Below, one piece after another: positions 47,691-58,836 of a DNA stretch of 64,000 bases (its first letter is position 1; every line of letters begins with the position of its first letter). The translations under genes were made by a program, and so were the position numbers. The notes under the pieces are model-generated. The model saw nothing but the letters and a program-made list of their open reading frames with translations, made no database searches and was not told the DNA's origin. Origin of the DNA: Mesocentrotus franciscanus (lineage: Eukaryota > Echinodermata > Echinoidea > Camarodonta > Strongylocentrotidae); NCBI GenBank assembly GCA_037976565.1, contig CP137685.1, positions 23,165,796 to 23,229,795 of the forward strand, in the 5' to 3' direction.

Positions 47691-48291
47691 TGCTCGTGTT
47701 TTTGTTATCCAGTATAGAATGTTTGCAGGTGACTAAAATTAAAGGGCTTTACTGATATCTGCGGATGACCAGAGTAGAAATACATCTACGTACATTCCCA
47801 ATTAAAGAAGATCAATTCTTATCCCTTGTTTACCACATTCAATAGTACCGTTCCTATTATTATCTTTCATTTACGTGAGATAATTACTTGCCAATTCGTA
47901 GTAAACTAGTTTGACATCTCTGACGTCCATCTAAATACTGACAAAGTGTGTCCCTCGTGAATTCTATGTAGCGTATTGCCTTCATTTCTTGCAGATCAAC
48001 ACATTGCGTAAAACCTCTTCAGCTATAGCCGTCGCTTAGCCGGTTTAGCAAGGATTTTGCTTGTCCATTAAGGGATTCTGAAGGGAGATTCTAGAGGGGT
48101 ATATTTAGAATGTTTGGCTAAAGACCCAATGTTTACTAGTAGTCCTAATTCTAAAGCTATCATCAAAACTCTTTGACTGCAATTTACCAGTTTAATTTGA
48201 ACCCATGCCTGTGTTTGTTTAAGTAATAATATTACCTATTGAAGACTCTTGTTTCTATGCAGCAGTTTCCGTTCATTGTCAATTTATAACA
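47691..48291. other. No gene recognised
   Basis: Nothing recognised. Confidence 0.4.
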
Positions 48292-48470
48292 TTAAAGGGG
48301 ATCTTGTTTAGTTGAAGAAAAACAAATATGTGAGCTTTTCATCCTTTCCTTCCTGTGTGGAAGGATGTCATAAAATCAATGCCACATGAAAAGCATGGCC
48401 ATTGAAATGACCTCATATTGGAAATACAATGAGAAATATTTAAGTTTGAACCAAATTCTTGAGTGTATAG
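48292..48470 (+). mobile_element. TTAA-type MITE, family C, 3'-truncated copy
   Basis: TTAAAGGGGATCTTGTTTAG, then TGTGAGCTTTTCATCCTTTC, TGTGTGGAAGGATGTCATAA and ATGAAAAGCATGGCCATTGA. Homology fades after about 48470. Confidence 0.65.
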
Positions 48471-48482
48471 ATCATCTCTTGA

Positions 48483-48538
48483 GAGCCTAAAGGACGTTAC
48501 CTTTGTGTTAAAATGTATGAGTTAACGACCTTCTGGCA
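48483..48538. repeat. Short foldback 'GAGCCAGAAGG', copy 1
   Basis: GAGCCTAAAGGACGTTACCT is inverted by GAGTTAACGACCTTCTGGC. It is a decayed version of 50182-50237. Confidence 0.75.
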
Positions 48539-48842
48539 TCTAACAGACGATATGATAGTTCCATATTGCAGTGAGCAGTGTTTTTTACTGTCAGATATAT
48601 TCAGCAATAGTCCATGATTGTGTTCTAACTTTGATAATTTCAGAACTATTTCATCAGACATTCTCAATAATTTCTAGACAATTTAATTACATGAATTAAT
48701 TTATCTAACCTGACAAATCTCTGTGTATTCAGGGCTGAATGAACATAACTTTTTCTCTAGTGTACTTAGTTATTAATCGCCTGGTTTTGTGTTAATTTTA
48801 TTAGTTTTATCCTGATTCGATTTTTCAAGTAGGTAAGGTAAT

Positions 48843-49232
48843 TATTCCTCGCTCTTATGACAATGCGAACAGACCTGATCGATAAAACCTACACGACTAC
48901 TTGCATAGAACATGGTCCTTCTTAATCGCTCTTATGACAATGTGAACAGACCTAGAAGATAAACCCAACACGACTCCTTGCATTGAGCATGGTCCTTATT
49001 CAGCGCTTTTATGACAGTGTGGAGAGACCTGATAGATAAACCCCAGACGATTCCTTGCATTGAGCATGGTCCTTATTCATCGCTCTTTTGATAGTGTCAA
49101 GAGACCTGGTGGATAAACCCTCATGACTCCTTGAATTGAGCGTGGTCCTTATTCACCGCTCTTATAACAGTGTGGCCAGACCTGGTAGATAAACCCCTGT
49201 CGAATCGGACATGGTCCTTATTCATCGCTCAT
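48843..49232 (+). repeat. Tandem array, five units of 77 bp
   Basis: CGCTCTTATGACAATGYGAA-type starts occur at 48850, 48927, 49004, 49081 and 49157, with a partial sixth at 49226. Each unit includes AGACCTGRTAGATAAACCC, CGACTCCTTGCATTGAGCAT and GGTCCTTATTCA. Spacing is 77, 77, 77 and 76. No open frame persists through the array. Confidence 0.94.
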
Positions 49233-49385
49233 AGCATGTTTTCATTTCGCTCCATCTAAGCTCATTCCATCCAAGAAAGAGTGTCAACGTACCGAGGATA
49301 TACCCCTCTCTGAGGTGCAGGAAGATGCTAATGGTACCTAGTTAGGTCGTTATATCGCGCATTATCGAATATATCGGCTATTTGG

Positions 49386-49430
49386 AGCCAGAAGGGCGTT
49401 AACCCATAAAGTAACACATCGTTAACTGCT
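49386..49430. repeat. Short foldback 'GAGCCAGAAGG', copy 2 (worn)
   Basis: GAGCCAGAAGGGCGTTAACC followed by a weak inverse (CATCGTTAACTGC). Confidence 0.55.
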
Positions 49431-49432
49431 TT

Positions 49433-50181
49433 ATGATTCTGAAGATACCATATAATGGTATTCCAGTTTCGTATAATGGTAACTTATTTTATCTCAAGTG
49501 CTTCTTGAGATGTATGAGTCAGATTTTGTTTCTCTTCTGATTTTGTAATAACTGTGAGACATTTCGAGCGGTTGAATTGTAATAATTGTCAAAATAATTT
49601 CGAAGCGAAAAGAGATAAATTTTCATGGGTGGTGCCTGTGCGTCATAAAAACGGAATATCATCTTTAATGTATTACGAATAAAATCGTGCACGTCTATGT
49701 AGCCAACACTTACAAAAGGACGTTAACCACAAGAGAAATGTACAATGTCCTTCTATAGCAATATTCCTACCCTCAGGGTCATCTTTGTCTTTTTATGTGC
49801 TCTATTTTATTAAATTTGTTCCAGATTTAATTTGTACTTCACATCCAATCCGATAAAGCTTTGCCCGGGGAGAGTGCATCATGATTTATTGAATCAGTTC
49901 TTATCAACTCCTGCACATAAATATGCAACTTACATTCAGTCATTATACTGGACATGCTTTCTACCTAATTTGATCTCAATAGTTCATAAGAGCACTTCAA
50001 GTGCATCTCGCATTCTGAAAATCTGTCAGGATTCACAGTTGGTGCATCAGTTTATCCATCAAGAACGGTACGGCAATGACTTTGAAGTTACGCAGCTAAT
50101 GTAGTTAACTGTTTAGGTACCCTCCCATCACGCCGCGGTAAACATACCTTCTTCACAGGACAGGTATATTTCATCTTTTCA
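49433..50181. other. No gene recognised
   Basis: A 90-codon + frame (49832-50104) has no motif known to me. Confidence 0.3.
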
Positions 50182-50237
50182 GAGCCAGAAGGACGTTAAC
50201 TCTGTGTTAAAAATATGAGTTAACACCCTTCTGGCTC
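50182..50237. repeat. Short foldback 'GAGCCAGAAGG', copy 3 (56 bp)
   Basis: The left arm GAGCCAGAAGGACGTTAACT and right arm (reverse complement) GAGCCAGAAGGGTGTTAACT pair over about 21 bp around a TGTTAAAAATATG loop. Confidence 0.9.
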
Positions 50238-50264
50238 CAAACAGATTTAACGCTATTAGGTCTT

Positions 50265-50360
50265 ATGTCGCGTTAAGGGAACCATGACGTCATCATGGCG
50301 GAAAAGTGCGGGCGCTGCTCTGAAACCATGGGGTCTCGCGGAGGGCGAGGGAATACTTCC
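50265..50360 (+). promoter_or_regulatory. Small CpG-rich patch with a consensus CRE
   Basis: TGACGTCA at 50285-50292 is the full palindromic cAMP-response element core, inside CCATGACGTCATCATGG. Several CpGs follow (GGCGG, GCGGGCGC, TCGCGG). An ATG at 50295 opens 35 codons without a known motif or a splice donor match I can support. It might be an alternative promoter; equally, it could be chance. Confidence 0.2.
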
Positions 50361-51775
50361 TCAATTAGAAGGACAAAGGTCGTAAACACAGTGATACATT
50401 AAACAAATAAGATGCAGTGACAATATGTCCAGTATATATATTTGTTCCGGTTTAATTTACAAGTTTTTATGTTTTTAAAGTGCCGAGTGTCAGAAATGGA
50501 AATAGATATTGGGCAGTAAAAATTTGGGACATTTATCGTCGGAAACATGCTTAATGTATAAAAAGGGCAAAAGTCACAATTATATTTTAAGGAGATGTAG
50601 TGTTTGTCATAGTCCTCTTTGATATTTAATTCAATCCCACCCATTCCTTTCAATATTTGAGATTGTTTCAGATTGTGCGAGCATTAGGATTAATTACGAA
50701 GGAAAACAAATATCTGACTGGATGACGCCTTGGTAGTCAAATTATTATTTTGATTTTTGTTTGTTTGTTTGTTTGTATGTTTCCTTTTTTCACTTTCTTG
50801 TATTTAAAGGCCAGTTTAGGACAGAACATTTTAATAATACAATAGCTTATAATTTATGACTGAAAAGATGTTTATCTTCAAGTAGTCCTAAAATGTATGT
50901 ACTCGCATTTTAAACGTCTTTGGTTGGGAGTTTACGAACACTGCACGTAATACGTATTTCCCATTTGGTAATATCATCATGATCATCGCTTCTTATAACG
51001 GTATATCTAGCTTTCCGCTAGCCTGAAAGTGATTCTCTATAACTTGAGCTAATTCTTATTATCCCATTCGGCCTGAAACCAAAATGCACTCAGTCTAATA
51101 GATCATATCCAGCTTATTAAATTGACTCACGGAGTCCACTTCATTCCAAAGCAGATACGCCCCAAGCCGACCTACTCATTAATGTAGCTAGTATAAAGAT
51201 TTTTTTTCAAGTATATTATCCCCTCCTCTGTGCTTTCGTTGAGGACAGAGGCGGCGCTGATATCTTGGTTAGATGTTTTGATAAGAGGTATGGCTCGGTC
51301 GGACGAGGTATCCATGAATGGTTTATGAACTTAAACCGTAAGCTTTAAGTTGGTATCCTTATTAAGTTTCCACTATGTAAGATTGGACAATGTGATCACG
51401 AATCAAATTATTGACTTGGCATTAATCGCGATAAGTTACATTCTTCAAGGATGAAACAATTACTGTCGAGTGATATTCTGAAAATAATGTTTATTAAGAT
51501 ATTCGCAAAAATTGTGTGAATCTTATCGATAATTATTTTTACATCCTTTACATCTTTGTCAATCCCGAATATGTGCTTGTAATTTGCATCAGCAGGTTTA
51601 CTTTTTTACTTTTTTTTTTCGTTTTTCTATAAATCTGATTTATAGTCTTATGTTATTGTTCTGAACGATGAAAACCGCTGTTCAGAGGAGAATGAAAGAG
51701 TCTAACACACCATCGGCCATAACATTTTAGGGCAACATGTATGGTGAAGTAAGTTTTTGGAGACATCGAATATTG
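50361..51775. other. No gene recognised; (TTTG)n at 50757
   Basis: A TTTG run at about 50757-50776. No exon was recognised. Confidence 0.4.
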
Positions 51776-51985
51776 CCGCGGCACTAATGTTCTTTAGCAA
51801 GACATTAATCTACATTAGCCACACTCGATCCAGGTGAGGTAAATGGGTATCTTGCAGGAATGAGTTCATTGAAATGCTAGAGCGCCATAATGGCCGCCAT
51901 GCTGAAGCCGGGGTAATCATTGTGGAGCGCCAGGAGTGTCAAGATTGACAGACATGAGCACTATACAAGAACTCATTATTATCAG
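51776..51985 (+). mobile_element. tRNA-derived SINE, headless copy
   Basis: Begins at the 3' edge of the tRNA part (GCCGCGGCACTAATGTTCTT). It then has TTAGCAAGACATTAATCTAC, GTGAGGTAAATGGGTATCTT, GAGCGCCATAATGGCC, GAAGCCGGGGTAAT, CAAGATTGACAGACATGAGC and ACTATACAAGAACTCATTAT. The ATTATTA tail is short. The A and B boxes are missing. Confidence 0.88.
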
Positions 51986-52249
51986 CTGTTATTATAATTT
52001 ATTATCACTACTATTATTATTACTTTTCGAAGTCTTGTCGAAAGTGTATCGTCCTCTCGCCTAAACAAGTGAACCCACACTGTTATCATTATTATTAAGC
52101 ATTTGGCGTCACCCGTGCCTGGGAGGCGAAAATCGAACTGAATCACTGTGACCCTCTGGTCTCTCTTCCCGATATAACTGATTGGGGTGTGCAGGTACAC
52201 CTCTACACCGGGGTTTCTTCTCTACTCTTACACGAATTTCGTAGTGAGT

Positions 52250-52490
52250 TTTTTTTTAAAACTTGCCAAGGTGTTGACTCTTCCCCACAAGCGGGGCCTC
52301 CATTTAACGTCCTATCCGAGGGACGGAGTGTTTTCCACTGATATATAGCCTGCGTCTATGAAACAGGGGATGGGCACGTTAAGACACAACGCAGGTTTAA
52401 GTCATCCGCCTGGGTTGGCTACGAACCCATGATGTTTGATTCGACCGGCAGACGCTTTACAGATTGAGCCAACCCACCTCCTCACTCCTA
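52250..52490 (-). mobile_element. tRNA-derived SINE, third subfamily (minus)
   Basis: On the minus strand the head reads GGAGGTGGGTTGGCTCAATC, TGTAAAGCGTCTGCCGGTC and then GGGTTCGTAGCC (B-box-like). The + strand body has GCGGGGCCTCCATTTAACGT and CCTATCCGAGGGACGGAG. The latter core also occurs, diverged, at 5900-5960. A T8 run at about 52250 may be its poly-A tail. Confidence 0.72.
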
Positions 52491-53999
52491 TCTTACATTA
52501 ACCATGTTAACGTTTCACAAAGCTGTGGTGCAGAACTCACTCCAAAATTAAGGATTCTTAATTTAGTTTGGTCCTTCATTAAGAAGCCTTGCCTAGAGAG
52601 AGCCGGAAGGGAGGTGGTACGTGGTGTAGTGGACAACGAGTCAGAAGGTCTTTGATTATTAAAGATTTTGTCTCAAGTTACCTGCCTTCAAGCACTTATT
52701 TAGAATACGTGACCACACTCACGGACACCATCCTTGTCAACTCAAATCCATGACAACCTATTTTAAAGGGAGTGAAGTACATTCGGATTTTCTAAATTTA
52801 TTTGTGTACATAATTTTTGAACTTGTGAACTTGTTCCAAATAAACATGGGTAGAAACTGGCAATGTCATATTGACTTCCTCTCATTAAACAGTGTTTGGT
52901 AAGACATATCAACTTAGTTAAAGTCACTGGTATGAAAGTATATGTGAATCTCTAAATTTGATATGCGGTTGTTGGAAGAAAATTTAAAGAAAGGGATTAG
53001 AACTCTCTTGATAAATTAGGGATGCCACCTCACTTTTAAATCAGCACTGCTGTCTTTAAACTGAAAGATTACTTTTCAAAAATCCAAATTAATGATGAGT
53101 ATGTTCTTATGAGCATCCGTAAGTAGTCATCTTAATTCTCTGTATAGCGCAATTTACCTTCAGTTTGAACTCTTTTTTTCCAAACAGTATTACGATTGGT
53201 TATATTGCTCTACGGCACTTTTGTGGTATGCATTTACGGAATGCATCACAGTGATATCACGTGAGCATGTTGAGCAGTGAAAAATTAGCCGTTCTACAAA
53301 GGAAATCGGCTTATTGATATAACCCTTTTCTTTAGGCTCTCACTGGCAGAAATTATGCGACTAAAATTGACGATAAAGTTGGAGTAGGTTGAAGGCTTGT
53401 TGGTAAGGTAGGGGTAACTTTGAGATGCGATAGCCCTGTGGGCGCGGAGCGTGTGACTCTTCATTACATGTTGATTATGATGAGAAGGAGTGTCGAGTTC
53501 GTGTAACATGGAGCTATACTGGCAAACAGATTTGTTTAGGGTTGGGAGAGAGAAAGCATGAGAGATTCAGTGTGAGTGCTTTTTATACGATAGGAAGAAA
53601 ACCGATGAAACCTATTTGAACGAAACACATTGAAAATAATGAGGTAATCAGAAGCGAGATTTAGGGGACATGTGTTTACTAAAGTGATTAATACGTGGTC
53701 CATTGATGTTATAACAATTATTTATAAGTATTCAGTTGAGCTAACTAAATTTAATGTTTTCGTTTGAATATAAAGTATCATGGATGAAATAGATTACTAG
53801 ATTAGTAAAGAAGTTAATAAATATGTTGCCGTGTTTTCATTCACCACCTTTTTGATTAGAGCATATTTTGGCCAGATATCATAATGTTCACGAGACTGTT
53901 GGTACTTTATGATCTGTTGAACTTAAAACCAGTGTGTAGGATAATGAACCTCAAGAGCATCGTCACTCTAGCGTACATACATACTAGGGACCCTTAGCC
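52491..53999. other. No gene recognised
   Basis: Nothing beyond short open frames. Confidence 0.4.
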
Positions 54000-54390
54000 C
54001 TTTTAGGACAGGATTTATATTCAGGGCTGAATTGATCACTTATTGTTGTCTAAATTGGCAACAATAATATTTTTCTTTTATTGCTGAATTGTTAAAATAA
54101 AATGCAATGTCTCTGGAAAGAATATACATGTGCGAGAATATTGTCGAAAAGTTGAAAAACGTGGCCGATTTTTATCGGAAAAGTAATGATTTAGGAATTC
54201 TCAACGTGTTGCCAATTTAAAGTTTGTAAAGCTTATTTTCCTTTTTAAAACTCCTGACATAAAATAGTCATGACGCAACAATGGATGCAGTGTGTGCAGA
54301 TTCTGTTGCCCTTTATACTCATGCATTTGGCATATTGTTTAATGCTCTGAATCAACAGTTATTGAGGCAAACCACAACATGTGAAATGAT
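54000..54390 (+). repeat. Dispersed repeat, copy 2 (partner 31790-32190)
   Basis: TCAGGGCTGAATTGATCA, TTATTGTTGTC, GCAATGTCTCTGGAAAG, GAATTCTCAACGTGTTGCC, GACGCAACAATGGATGCAGT, CTCATGCATTTGG and GAGGCAAACCACAAC follow the partner's order. Confidence 0.72.
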
Positions 54391-55320
54391 TGTAGCGAAG
54401 CTGGACGTTCAATTCCTGTATACACCGTGTCGTAAACCATAGGTCAGATGGGTTTGTATTTATTCTACACAAGAAAGTTGCCTCTCGCCCGACTCCAGAG
54501 TACATTCTACGTCAACACATCGTAGGAAAGTAGAAAGGAGCCGTCTTACTGGACGGCAGCTGGGCCAATAAATGGAATGCTAATTCACTTACATCAGATT
54601 CAAAGGGATACGAATAGCTGCTCTGCAGGTGATTTCTGAGTAATAACATGTAAATGAATGTGTGGGACTGTACGGGTAGAAAAGCGGTGTCAGGAGTGGG
54701 ATAGGGTTAACCGTTCACATGGTTACAACGCTGCAGATATGAACAGCAAGCATTGTTACAAATTAATGTCTTGTCTGAAACATAACATTCATTCCCTTTA
54801 ATTCTGCTCCTCCCATAACTATACGACACTGCAAAATATATGTCTCTCTCTCTCTCAGTTTTCTGTTTATTATCATGCCTTAGGCTAAGAATAACTAAAG
54901 GATTGTGCTAAGTATCTTTCAATAATATTAGTTAAGTCAAAACAAACTACCGATGGAATTTTTAGCACTGTAAGATATGGTATAGGGAGAAAGGTTCGCA
55001 TTCTGGAAAGGCTTGAGTATCTTTCAGTGTAGCACTCGGGTGCCCGGTAGGAATCCTAAACTTGCAACTCGGCCATATTTCAACGGCCTTCGATTTGCTT
55101 GATGCACCAACTGGTTTTGCCGCAGTTACCCCCTGGGTTCGAGCAAGATGGTCCACGTCTAGCGAGCCCCTATGCTCGGTGATCAGACCAAGTGGTCACT
55201 GGACAGTATCAGTAGGGGTAGATGAGTTGTTCGGAGACAAAGAGGCATAACATTCAACTATCAGGCAGTTAAAGGGATCGATGTAGTATGTCTATGAAGA
55301 GATCATGAGACTGTAGGCAG
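54391..55320. other. No gene recognised
   Basis: A relatively GC-balanced segment at 54990-55230 carries 62-64-codon frames on both strands. Neither shows a family motif or paired splice sites. Confidence 0.3.
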
Positions 55321-55600
55321 TAGTAAAAATAATGATAGTAACATTTGTATAGCGCTTTGAATATACTGATGTCACCACTGTAATATCATTACCCCAGCTT
55401 TAGCTGAGCTACCCTTATAAGGTGCTCCGGGATTCGAGGATTTCTTCTTACTGGGTACCCAATCACATCACCTGGGTGGAGAGTGGCTAATGTAGAGTAA
55501 TGTCTTGTCAAATGGCATTTGAGTGCCGCGGAGGGACTCGAATCGCGAACCGTGTGACCCACAATCCGATAGCGTATCCACTAGACCACGACACCTGTAG
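55321..55600 (-). mobile_element. tRNA-derived SINE, full copy (minus)
   Basis: Read on the minus strand, the head is GGTGTCGTGGTCTAGTGGAT (A box) to GATTCGAGTCCCTCCGCGGC (B box and acceptor). The body on + has ACTGGGTACCCAATCACATC, GGTGGAGAGTGGCTAATGTA, TACCCCAGCTTTAGCTGAGC and GTATAGCGCTTTGAA near its far end. Confidence 0.9.
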
Positions 55601-55705
55601 GCAGTGTAGGCAGTCGTTAAATGATCTCTAAATCTAGTCCAGTTTCTCAAAGATCTTACTCAGATGTGAAACTAGTGATACATTTATCATCTAAATCTAT
55701 TAAAA

Positions 55706-55885
55706 AACACGATCGCAACTCAACCAAGGCAATTTCAATAGCATTGTACGTCACCGATTGCAATGTGCAAACACGATAATATCTTTTTTGCGTAATCCGA
55801 AAATGTTTTATAAATATGGGTATACAATAGGGTATTGAAATTATTCTTGAGTCGATTTTTTTTCGAGAATATTTGCGATCGTGTT
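55706..55885. mobile_element. MITE 'AACACGATCGCAA', copy 3 (180 bp)
   Basis: Left AACACGATCGCAACTCAACC and right TATTTGCGATCGTGTT. The interior has TTTCAATAGCATTGTACGTC and AATAGGGTATTGAAATTATT, matching 39582-39758. Confidence 0.9.
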
Positions 55886-56287
55886 CAATGATAAAATAAC
55901 GTTAGGGTACTCCAGACCAACCGTAACATAGCTTTCAGTTGTAGCTAGGTTTATGGCCGATTGCAATCCTCCGAGCTGCATCGTTCATAAGTGTCAACGA
56001 ATTCCGTTACGTTTAATCATAGGAAATTAGAATCGATTTAAAGCTGTAAGACCAGTATGATTACAAGTGCAGTGAACCTTCATGCTGTTTTTATGTACTT
56101 TTCTCTTTTGATGATTATTTATCCTGTAAAATAAATTACAGTTTTTCGAAATACTCTGTTTCTTTAATGGTTACGCTCTAATGTGAAGTTTGGAAATATG
56201 CCTACATACCTTTTGGTTTAAGATCTCCAAGTAGGTCGTCGTTTGAAAACTTTCATTTCTATTACTTTCCTCTTGGAGAAAAAATGG
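55886..56287. other. No gene recognised
   Basis: Nothing recognised. Confidence 0.4.
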
Positions 56288-56663
56288 ATTCGGTCATGCA
56301 ATTGCAAAGAGAAATAAACGGTGGAAGCGATTGGAAGGGTTGACCATGTAGCACATAAGTATTTGTGGAAACTGTGAGGTTTTGGAATCGTCAAAATGAT
56401 CAGAAATTGGCTCAGACCTGCTAGGAATTGTATGCACTGTACACAAAAAATTGTATATTGGACTACACAAACATGTGGTTTGAAAGTTGTGGTCTACAAA
56501 CCTTTAGCTCTAGCTTATCATATTTCGAATATGAGGGCATTTATAGAGCCATCCTTTTCATGGGACATTTTATTTTCTATGGAACTCACCCACACTAATA
56601 TAACAATAATTAAAACGCTCACAATCTTTTTTCACCTTTCCCATAACTCGGCCTTCTCTTTAA
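56288..56663 (-). mobile_element. TTAA-type MITE, family C, inverted copy
   Basis: The right edge CATAACTCGGCCTTCTCTTT leads into TTAA at 56660-56663, the inverse of the TTAAAGAGAAGG left end. GAGGTTTTGGAATCGTCAAA, ATTGGACTACACAAACATG and GAGCCATCCTTTTCATGGGA match the reverse complement of 40231-40612. The 94-codon frame over it is a by-product. Confidence 0.83.
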
Positions 56664-57533
56664 ACCTCGTATTTTATTAACATATTCATTGACAGGGTAC
56701 AATATGGACCTAGTACAAACTTAAAGAGGAGGTATTGCATGAAAAAAGCTAAGAACATACAATACACGTAAGATTTTACACGTTGCGTTACATTGGATTG
56801 TACGGATAGCGTGAAAAAATCTCTGGAGGATTTTTTTTTTAAAGTCCAAAGTAAAAGTTCAAGAACATTTCAAGGAGGACAGAGCTTATCATGAAATACA
56901 AAATACAAGCATTGCATACAGCGTGGATCTTAGAAATCAAGATATGGATTCATCAAATGCAATAACAATAATGGACTCCAGGGTAACCAATAAAGCAATG
57001 ACAGTATTAGTCTAGAATATGATTTAAATGTAACTTAATCTCTTTCTGTCGTAGAAAGCTTCAATAATTTCTATAATTCGGAGATATATTTCCATATATT
57101 CGGGCCATTTTCATGATTTTTTTAATGCAGGTATTTCCTGGTGAATTGTGTACTGAACTTATTGTCGGCACCCAAAGAACTTTTACGTAACATTGCTTTC
57201 AAAGAATTGTTGATATCAAACAGTGATTCCGTTTCCAACTCGACAGCCTTCACAATTGACACATTTCCAGCAGTGTCAATCTGTTGGAATTTGTAACACT
57301 GTCTTTGACAAGTATTCCATCTGCTCATCTTTTGGTCAAGCAATTGACTCCCACCTGAAATACCGGACATCTCCCACGAAAATAGCACTTGATTATATTG
57401 AGTGAGACGAGTAATAGATTACCCAGTCGTCGTTATTGAAAACGATTTGAGGAGAGCTAATAAGGGAAGCGGTTATTACGCAGGCTAAATAAAGTCAAAA
57501 TTGTCCATGTTTTCCTACTTGTCTGTTTCACCC
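56664..57533. other. No confirmed gene; 88-codon minus frame
   Basis: The minus frame 57122-57388 is hydrophilic with mixed composition and looks more protein-like than most here, but it matches no family I know. The + strand shadow frame overlaps it. No splice acceptor or donor pair could be established. Confidence 0.25.
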
Positions 57534-57836
57534 ACTTCTCTAGCTGAATCTTCCTCTGCTCTCGATATCTCTTCTTCGCTTTCTTCTCTCTCTTTTTTTT
57601 TTTTAATCTCCCTCCTATTCTCCCTCCATCATGTCATTAACGTCTCCCCTATCCCCTTCTCTCTCTCTCCCCTCTCCCCGGGTGTCCCTCCATCATGTCC
57701 ATAACATCTCCTCTCTCCCCTTTCTCTCTCTTTCTCTCTCTCTCTCTCTCCCCTTCCCCTCTTAAATTTGTTTCATTTTCGTCGAACCATGTTATCTTAT
57801 TCCGTTCTACCTCATTCTCCTTTACTCTCTTGCCCT

Positions 57837-57867
<31 letters not shown>

Positions 57868-57980
57868 AATCGTTCTCCTCTTGTCTTTCTCTCTTAACCT
57901 TGCCTCTGTCTTTCTACCACTATTTTCTTGTTATCTTTCCATTCTATCGCGCTCTCTCTCTCTCTCTCTCTCTCTCCTGT
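57534..57980. repeat. (CT)n polypyrimidine cluster
   Basis: CT-dominated sequence with pure CT runs at 57844-57868 and 57952-57975. A near-duplicate CCCTCCATCATGTC occurs at about 57620 and 57685. Confidence 0.93.
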
Positions 57981-58082
57981 AGATCCACCTCTCTAGAGTC
58001 TGCTCAACCTTGTTTCAACAAGTTATGTTCTTTTTAAAATCGACAATGGTATGATACACTGTAACGGTTGTCTTTTGGTACT

Positions 58083-58094
58083 GCCTCCCCCTCT

Positions 58095-58128
<34 letters not shown>

Positions 58129-58336
58129 CCCTCTCTTCCTCTCTCTTTCTCTGTTTCTACCCCCTCTCTCTCTCTCTTTCTCTCTCTCTCTTCCTCTCTC
58201 TCTCTCTCTTTCTCTGTCTCTAACCCCTCTCTCTCTCCCCCCCCCCAATTTTCTATTTATCTCTCTCTCTCTCTCTCTCTTTCTTCTTTTTTTTCTCTAT
58301 ATCTTCCGATTACTCTCCATCTCTCCTTTCAATGCA
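58083..58336. repeat. (CT)n polypyrimidine tract
   Basis: CT and CCCT repeats with an internal duplication around TCTCTGTTTCTACCCC (58150) and TCTCTGTCTCTAACCC (58210), then a C10 run. Confidence 0.95.
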
Positions 58337-58503
58337 AAGTGTAATTTTCTTTGATAAATCCTTGTCATTTTGCCTCCTAGCATATCCAGGTTCCTCATCC
58401 CTCTTCCCTCACAAGTCGTGGTCCGTTCACCTTCGAAATCACCATCCTCTTCATCTAAACCACCTGCTGCCTCACAGATACATAATCATTGCTTTCATAT
58501 TTG

Positions 58504-58529
58504 ATAATAATAACAACAATAATAATAAC

Positions 58530-58593
<64 letters not shown>
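58504..58593. repeat. (TAA)n microsatellite
   Basis: AATAATAAC variants at the start, then about 22 pure AAT units. It abuts the minus-strand SINE and is best read as that SINE's expanded 3' tail. Asn, Ile or Leu homopolymer frames are artefacts. Confidence 0.97.
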
Positions 58594-58596
<3 letters not shown>

Positions 58597-58599
<3 letters not shown>

Positions 58600-58836
58600 G
58601 ATGGTGGATTCTTGTACAGTATATCACTCCTGGCACTCCTTGAGCATGGCTGTCATTATGGCGATCTAGCATTTCAAGGAATTCATTCCTGTCAGGTATC
58701 CATTTTCCTCACCTGGGTCGAGTGTGGCAAATGTAGATTAATGTCCTGCCAAAGGACATGAGTGCCGCGGCGGGACTCGAACCGCGAACCATGTGATTCA
58801 CAGTCCGGTCACTTATCCACTAGACCACGACATCTC
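58597..58836 (-). mobile_element. tRNA-derived SINE, full copy (minus)
   Basis: The + strand shows CACTCCTGGCACTCCTTGAG, CATGGCTGTCATTATGGCGA, CTGTCAGGTATCCATTTTCC, CACCTGGGTCGAGTGTGGCA and AATGTAGATTAATGTCCTGC. The head follows, GTGCCGCGGCGGGACTCGAA to TATCCACTAGACCACGACAT, the inverse of the B and A boxes. Confidence 0.92.

Noticed and set aside
48843..49232. CRISPR-like array
   Set aside because: Direct 77-bp units with no short conserved repeat separated by unique spacers, and the window is animal DNA.
58332..58601. Asn-, Ile- and Leu-homopolymer frames
   Set aside because: Translation of the (TAA)n microsatellite in three frames.
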